Assembly (NCBI RefSeq): GCF_903645315.1 | Contig: NZ_CAHJXL010000001.1 | Coordinates: 1,664,001 to 1,728,000 of the forward strand | Direction of reading: 5' to 3' | Source: Victivallis sp. Marseille-Q1083 | GTDB lineage: Bacteria > Verrucomicrobiota > Lentisphaeria > Victivallales > Victivallaceae | Length of the DNA stretch: 64,000 nt | Shown here: piece after piece, positions 59,418 to 64,000 of the stretch | How the letters are laid out: the number at the start of each line of letters is the position of its first letter | Position numbering within the stretch: position 1 is the stretch's first letter | Program-made: the position numbers and the translations under genes | The notes under the pieces: model-generated | The model's database searches: none | Told to the model about the DNA's origin: nothing | What the model saw: only the letters and a program-made list of their open reading frames with translations

Positions 59418-61607
59418 ATGATAAAGTCTGCGACAATCAGCCTGCTGCTGGGAATGCTGTTGACGGGGGCGGCCGGCGAATCGGGCTGGCGCGAAGGATT
59501 TGAAAATGGCGTTGGCGACTGGCTGCTGCCGCCGTCGTCGGCCATTTCCCGGGAACAGGCCTTTGCCGGAAAAAACAGTCTGTGCCTGAGCGGCGAAGCG
59601 CCGCTGGAGGCATTCGTTCCCCTTGCGTTGGAAGCTGGAAAGCGTTATTGGGTTTCCATGCGGGTGAAAACGGCGGACTGGCGGCCGAGCGGCCGGAATT
59701 TTTCCTTCCAGGTCCATTGGGATGACTCGGTACAGGGGTTTGGCGACGATGGCGATTGGCGTCTGTTGCGTTATTTGACCGGAGCGATGCCGGCGGATAC
59801 TTCCGGTATGGGATTGCGGCTGTTTTTCGATGCGGAATCGGCCGGAACTGTCTGGGTCGATGACATTGTGGTGACGCCGATGGAAAAAGAGCCGCTGCAA
59901 TTGGCGGTCGAGCCGCGCGACGCGGTGGGATCCGACAACTCCCCGCCGTGGCGGGTGACATTGCCGGAAGCTCCGGCACCGGACGAACTGAAACAGTGGA
60001 CGGTCAGCGTCAAACTGACTTCGCCGCCGTGGCAGCATGTGCTTCAGGAGGCGGAACTGTCGGCGGACCGGGTGACGGCCGAGTTCGACACGACGGCGCT
60101 GCCGCCCGGCAAGTACAACATTCTTTACACCGTTCTGACCGGCGATGGCCGGCCGCTGGGACAGGATTGGTCGGTAAGCGTCTGGAAGAAGGCGCCGATC
60201 GAGTGCCGGCCGGTTCCGCACAGCGGTATCGTGGCGGTTCGAGATCTGCCGCTGTCGATTCAGCTCCGGGCGAATGCCGCCGGAAAGGCGGTTGTTTCTC
60301 TGACGGATGAATCCGGCCGGGTGGCGGCGGAGACTGTCGAACCGCTGATGGCCGGGGAACGGAAAAATCTGGTTCTGGCCGATCAGGTGCCGCCCGGCCA
60401 GTATCGGCTGACGGCGACGCTCGACGGGCAATATCCGGTGGAGCAGGTGATCAATGTCCGATCGGAAGAAGCGGTGCGGCAGGCGATGTATCTGGCGCCG
60501 GACGGTTTCTTCTACCGGCTCGGGGAACGTTATTTCCCGTTGATCGTCTACGTCCACACCTGCGGCGAACCGGTGGCCTGGGAAGGGGAGTTCGATCATC
60601 GCAACTGGCCGTTGGCGGAAAAGATTCTCGATGATTTGACCGGCACCCCGTTCGGTTTGCTTGATTACGGCACTCCGACCGGCGGTTTGGAGGACACCCG
60701 CCGCTTCCTGGCCGAATGCGCCAACCGGAATATTCCGGTGGTCCTGGCGTTGAAGGATCTTTACGAACGGCATCCGTCCAACTTTTTCCGCTTGAAACAA
60801 CATGCCTACGGAGAGCTGTCCTCTTTGCAGATCGCTGAACAGGTGCTCGAAATGGTCAAGACGGACCCGAATGTGCTGGCCTACTATATCAATGATGAAT
60901 TGAGTTCGGATTTTTTCTGCGACATGTACCGGATGCGCGAACTGTGCCACCGGATCGATCCCGGCAAACCGGTATTGCAGGTACATTATCTGTTCGACTG
61001 CGCCGATGAACTGGCGCAAAGCTATGATATCTGGGGAACGGAACAATATCCGTGGGGTGCGTTCGACAGCATTACGACGATGGCGGAATGGGCCAGGGAC
61101 AGCATTGCTTTACTGCCCGCCGGCGCTCAGTATTGGGGCTGTTTGAAAATTTTGCTCGGCGAGCGGGCGAATGAACGCCAGCGGGCGCTGGCTTACAGTT
61201 CAATTGCCGAAGGGGCCAAAGGGTTGTTGTTCTACAGTTGGTTCGATATTCTGGGATATGATCCGGAACCGGAAGCCCGCTGGCGGGAGTTTGTCGCCAT
61301 CGGACGGGAGTTGGAACGGGATCTGCCGATCTTTTTATTGGATGATGCCCGGGAACCGGCCGTTTCGGCGACCGGAGAATTGTCGATTCGGACCTTTGAG
61401 GGTGATGAAGGCCGTTTTTTACTGCTGGTAAACACTTCGGACCGCGAAAATGAAGCCGCTTTAACGATTCCCGCAACGGGCAAAGCAATTGACCGGGACG
61501 GCAATGTATTCGCGACGGACGAAAACGGCAGATTGCAGTTGAAACTCAATCCTTTGGAGGTAAAACTATTGAGCCTGGACGGCGCGCCGTTTCCAGTCGG
61601 TGAATAG
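59418..61607 (+). CDS. Secreted multidomain TIM-barrel hydrolase-like protein
   Basis: 729 aa. Signal peptide MIKSATISLLLGMLLTGAAG. Residues ~20-165 form a jelly-roll carbohydrate-binding module (GKNSLCLSGEAPLEAFVPL, WVDDIVVTP). Two Ig-like modules lie at ~170-345. The barrel follows at ~350-640: RYFPLIVYVHTCGEP, NIPVVLALKDLYERHPSN, VLAYYINDELSSDFF, SYDIWGTEQYPWGAF, AEGAKGLLFYSWFD. NDE parallels MDEPE of the protein at 26527, as does GTEQYPW with GHDPYPVP, so the two probably share a catalytic domain. A small beta domain ends it. Starts 16 bases after the pseudopilin stop. Confidence 0.8.
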   Translation: MIKSATISLLLGMLLTGAAGESGWREGFENGVGDWLLPPSSAISREQAFAGKNSLCLSGEAPLEAFVPLALEAGKRYWVSMRVKTADWRPSGRNFSFQVHWDDSVQGFGDDGDWRLLRYLTGAMPADTSGMGLRLFFDAESAGTVWVDDIVVTPMEKEPLQLAVEPRDAVGSDNSPPWRVTLPEAPAPDELKQWTVSVKLTSPPWQHVLQEAELSADRVTAEFDTTALPPGKYNILYTVLTGDGRPLGQDWSVSVWKKAPIECRPVPHSGIVAVRDLPLSIQLRANAAGKAVVSLTDESGRVAAETVEPLMAGERKNLVLADQVPPGQYRLTATLDGQYPVEQVINVRSEEAVRQAMYLAPDGFFYRLGERYFPLIVYVHTCGEPVAWEGEFDHRNWPLAEKILDDLTGTPFGLLDYGTPTGGLEDTRRFLAECANRNIPVVLALKDLYERHPSNFFRLKQHAYGELSSLQIAEQVLEMVKTDPNVLAYYINDELSSDFFCDMYRMRELCHRIDPGKPVLQVHYLFDCADELAQSYDIWGTEQYPWGAFDSITTMAEWARDSIALLPAGAQYWGCLKILLGERANERQRALAYSSIAEGAKGLLFYSWFDILGYDPEPEARWREFVAIGRELERDLPIFLLDDAREPAVSATGELSIRTFEGDEGRFLLLVNTSDRENEAALTIPATGKAIDRDGNVFATDENGRLQLKLNPLEVKLLSLDGAPFPVGE

Positions 61608-61718
61608 AAAAAAGGGTTCCGGAGCGCCAGGCAGATTTGACAAAAGCCGGAAGCCGGTTACATTTCAGGATGTATGAATTTACCGGCCCGGAAGCTCGGA
61701 GGAAAGTTGGAGTGAGTT

Positions 61719-62930
61719 ATGACCGACAAAGAGAATTTTGACGCGGAGCGTTTTTTTCATCCGGCCATTTCACTGGATTCCGGGAGCCGCGAGCCCAGGC
61801 CGGAGCAATTGTTCCGGCAATTGTCTACCCAATTGAAGCGGCTGGGGCCGGCCGGGGCCGGGCGGCCGCTTCTGCCGGAACGGCGGCTGGCGGAAGAATT
61901 GAAAGTGGACCGTACGCTGGTCCACAAAATCTATCAGAAACTGCAGGCGGAAGGTTTGCTGGAGCGGCCGCCCGGCGGCCGGCGTTACCTGATCGTGCCC
62001 TCCCCGTGTACCGAAGCGGTGCCGAAAGCATTGGGAATTTTGTTGCCGCGGCCGTTTTCGGAATATTTCAACGGGGCGATCAACTGGTATATGCGGCGCT
62101 GTTTCTACAGCGGGATTGTCGACCGGGCGACGGAATTGGCTTATTCGTTGCGCATTCTGTCACTGCCGCGCGGCGAAGTGTTGCAGCCGGAAGCGATGCG
62201 GACGGTGCGGGCGATCCGAAACGAAGTGCGCGGCGTCGTCCATTTCGGTGAATTGAGCTACGAGCGGGAAGTCGGATTCGAAACGTTGCTGGCGGAACGG
62301 GAGTTGCCGCAGGTGTTTCTGGCGGCGGAGTGCCGTCAGGAACATGTCGGCGTGGTCGGTTATGACGAGGAGCAGTTTCTGAATGAGCTGGTGCAGTATT
62401 TGAAGGAAACCGCCCACCGGCGGCTGGCGCTGGTGCAGCCACTGTACGAGCGCCACCATATTTACTGCCATTATGATTTGGGAAACCTGCTGGAATACGT
62501 GGAACCGCTGCGTGCCCGCGGGGTGGAAATCCGGGACGAATGGCTGCTGCATTTCAATGATTTCTGCGCCGGTAAGAAATTGGCCGATATGATTCGCCGG
62601 GCGATCGACCAGCCGAAGGGGCCGACCATTTTTCTGTGTCACGACGATGAAACCGCTTTTGAAGTGATCAAAATTCTGGGAGAGGAGCGGGTGCCGCGGG
62701 ATTTTTCGGTCATCGGTATTTTCGATCAGCCGGAGTGCCGGACTTCGGAACCGTCGCTGACCTCTTTTCAATTGCCGTTTTACGAATGCGGCCGCCGGGC
62801 GGTGGAAATGCTGCACGACGGCTGGCAAAACGGGATTCCGCCGGAAAAACGCCGGCTCAAACTGCCGGTTCGGCTGATGACCCGGGCGTCGGTGGCGTCG
62901 CTGCGGCCGATTCTGGCGCTGGTGCAGTAG
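61719..62930 (+). CDS. GntR-type winged-helix regulator with LacI-like sugar-binding domain
   Basis: 403 aa. Residues ~28-95 hold the GntR winged helix (LLPERRLAEELKVDRTLVHK, KLQAEGLLERPPGGRRYLIV). From ~105 a periplasmic-binding-protein-like domain follows (LGILLPRPFSEYFNGAINWY, VVGYDEEQFLNELVQYLKET, IFLCHDDETAFEVIK, VPRDFSVIGIFDQPE), the AraR-like architecture. It lies 111 bases after the hydrolase gene and probably controls it in response to a sugar. GGAGGAAAGTTGGAGTGAGTT precedes the ATG. Confidence 0.88.
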   Translation: MTDKENFDAERFFHPAISLDSGSREPRPEQLFRQLSTQLKRLGPAGAGRPLLPERRLAEELKVDRTLVHKIYQKLQAEGLLERPPGGRRYLIVPSPCTEAVPKALGILLPRPFSEYFNGAINWYMRRCFYSGIVDRATELAYSLRILSLPRGEVLQPEAMRTVRAIRNEVRGVVHFGELSYEREVGFETLLAERELPQVFLAAECRQEHVGVVGYDEEQFLNELVQYLKETAHRRLALVQPLYERHHIYCHYDLGNLLEYVEPLRARGVEIRDEWLLHFNDFCAGKKLADMIRRAIDQPKGPTIFLCHDDETAFEVIKILGEERVPRDFSVIGIFDQPECRTSEPSLTSFQLPFYECGRRAVEMLHDGWQNGIPPEKRRLKLPVRLMTRASVASLRPILALVQ

Positions 62931-63059
62931 GTTTTGGCTGCCATAAAATATTTATTGTAAAAAATAAACAATGTGATTGGTTGACTTTCTCGTTGAGGGA
63001 TGAAGCCGGTTCATACGGAATCGGCGATCAACAATTTACTCCAGAGGAAGTCATCAATC

Positions 63060-64000
63060 ATGACCGACAACATTTCCCTGCGTTCGTCGAGTTCCGCGCC
63101 GGCTAACGGCGCCGAATTCGTCCCCGCCTACAACAGTTTGCTGGAAGGCTTTCAAGCCCGTGGTTTTCTGACCGACCGTACGGCAAAACAGGACGGCGAT
63201 ACCGTTTCCCAAACGGACTTGAAAAATCTTCGGACCGCGTTGAACAATATGTGTTCAAGTTTCGTCAATTGGGACGAAATTGAACCGCTGCTGAATGGTC
63301 CGTATCCCAATTTGTTCAATGAGCATCCGATGAAAATCAATGACGGCAAAGGCTTTCTGGCTGTCCCCGCCGAATACAACAGTGGCAAGGTGGATCTTTA
63401 TACCAGCGATGGAGTCAATATCGACAATTTGCCGATCCTGGAGGAACATCTGCAGGATATCTGTAAGAATTTGAATAAAATGCAATACCAAAAGGTAGCC
63501 AGCCAGCAGAAGCGCGAAATTTCCAACCATCGTACTTACCACAATTACAGTGGTGAGTTATATGTTTCCACGGTAATTCCGCCGACTCCTAAAGAAGAAA
63601 ACCTGAGTGATACAGCCGATATTATCTATCAATTTGGTAATTATTCTATCCCAATGCAGGCTTACCAAGGAGGCATTTGGGATAGCAAAGTTATCAATGA
63701 ATCGACTGAAAAATTACAGTCATATCTTTTTCATGCTCATACTGTTCAAGAGATGCTGCAGCCAGATTCAAAATGGTTGAGTATCGGGCAAGGGGCAACG
63801 ATGTCATTCAATGGCTCACCAATTACCAACTATCCGCAATTGCAACCGCCGACTACTACGATTACTTATACTGTTTGTCAGATGGTTTCTTTGAAATACC
63901 ATTCCAAGTCGGTTTCTATTCCTTCGGTCGACAAAATGCTGGACAGTTCCGACAACGACCTGACCAAGCCCGGCTGCCTGCCGTGTACCTTGCGCAGCAT
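63060..64000 (+). CDS. Unrecognised protein, 3' end cut by the window
   Basis: Open from ATG 63060 (AGAGGAAG 9 bases upstream) to the window end, at least 313 codons without a stop. Start MTDNISLRSSSSAPANGAEF; later AYNSLLEGFQARGFLTDRTA, FVNWDEIEPLL, YNSGKVDLYTSDGVNID and PPTTTITYTVCQM. No signal peptide or membrane segment; Ser/Thr/Asn/Gln-rich, suggesting a structural or surface protein. GC falls visibly after ~63540, unlike the neighbouring genes, which may mark acquired DNA. An in-frame ATG at 63000 is an alternative start. I do not recognise the family. Confidence 0.75.
   Translation, partial: MTDNISLRSSSSAPANGAEFVPAYNSLLEGFQARGFLTDRTAKQDGDTVSQTDLKNLRTALNNMCSSFVNWDEIEPLLNGPYPNLFNEHPMKINDGKGFLAVPAEYNSGKVDLYTSDGVNIDNLPILEEHLQDICKNLNKMQYQKVASQQKREISNHRTYHNYSGELYVSTVIPPTPKEENLSDTADIIYQFGNYSIPMQAYQGGIWDSKVINESTEKLQSYLFHAHTVQEMLQPDSKWLSIGQGATMSFNGSPITNYPQLQPPTTTITYTVCQMVSLKYHSKSVSIPSVDKMLDSSDNDLTKPGCLPCTLRS

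Noticed and set aside
1-64000. CRISPR arrays, insertion sequences, integrases, rRNA genes
   Set aside because: No regularly spaced direct repeats of CRISPR size, no transposase or integrase motifs and no rRNA-like stretch were seen. The 11-bp phased repeats are too short and too few per site to be CRISPR.

Overview
The window looks like chromosomal DNA of a Lentisphaerota bacterium (Victivallis-like, gut-associated type). This rests on GC-rich, CCGG-rich coding DNA, many secreted glycan-active proteins of the DUF4091, DUF4838, DUF6067 and DUF4434 kind, and repeated pseudopilin genes with an almost invariant N-terminus ([18 protein letters not shown]). The taxonomic call is inference from gene content; no rRNA or marker phylogeny is available here. 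I see no prophage, insertion sequence or CRISPR array.

Regions. 0-3.5 kb: secreted DUF4091/GH123-like protein and an EEP-fold phosphoesterase, ending at a strong hairpin terminator. 3.7-3.85 kb: two identical tRNA-Arg(ACG). 3.9-8.2 kb (minus): dTDP-amino-sugar genes (ketoisomerase, aminotransferase, glycosyltransferase) and two acyltransferases for an acylated amino-acid lipid. 8.2-12.1 kb (minus): gmhA-uppS-cdsA-Lrp-aminotransferase, tightly packed. 12.7-17.1 kb (minus): amino-acid permease/EIIA fusion, DUF2062, a D,D-carboxypeptidase homologue that has lost all three catalytic motifs, a small membrane protein and DUF721. 17.7-19.2 kb (plus): two YeeE/YedE half-transporters and yraN. 19.2-23.5 kb: glycyl radical enzyme without a nearby activase, MATE exporter, a broken L,D-transpeptidase, tRNA-Gln and tRNA-Cys. 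23.5-32.1 kb and 34.5-40.7 kb: glycan cassettes with pseudopilins and two LacI paralogues. 41-47.3 kb (minus): a seven-gene operon DUF362-polyferredoxin-larB-larC-larE-tatA-tatC. 47.5-49.7 kb: ferredoxin-type aldo/keto reductase plus DUF1848. 49.7-54.3 kb: pseudopilin plus a large DUF6067-like protein. 54.7-58.2 kb: AAC(3)-like acetyltransferase, bioA, ABM monooxygenase, ftsQ. 58.7-62.9 kb: pseudopilin, hydrolase-like protein, GntR-type regulator. 63-64 kb: an unrecognised gene cut by the window end.

Main themes. (1) Pseudopilin genes are paired with secreted carbohydrate-active genes at five loci, often behind a strong promoter and sometimes with a hairpin between the two. (2) Two paralogous LacI repressors share the same promoter design and an 18-bp operator, and one operator sits at the promoter of the pseudopilin-DUF4838 unit. 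(3) The larBCE genes for the nickel-pincer cofactor lie without larA, in an operon with Tat-type redox proteins and the Tat translocase itself. (4) A short TGACGG/CCGTCA element repeated with an exact 11-bp period recurs at seven places and resembles a Pho box. Boundaries of start codons and all promoter and operator calls are by eye.
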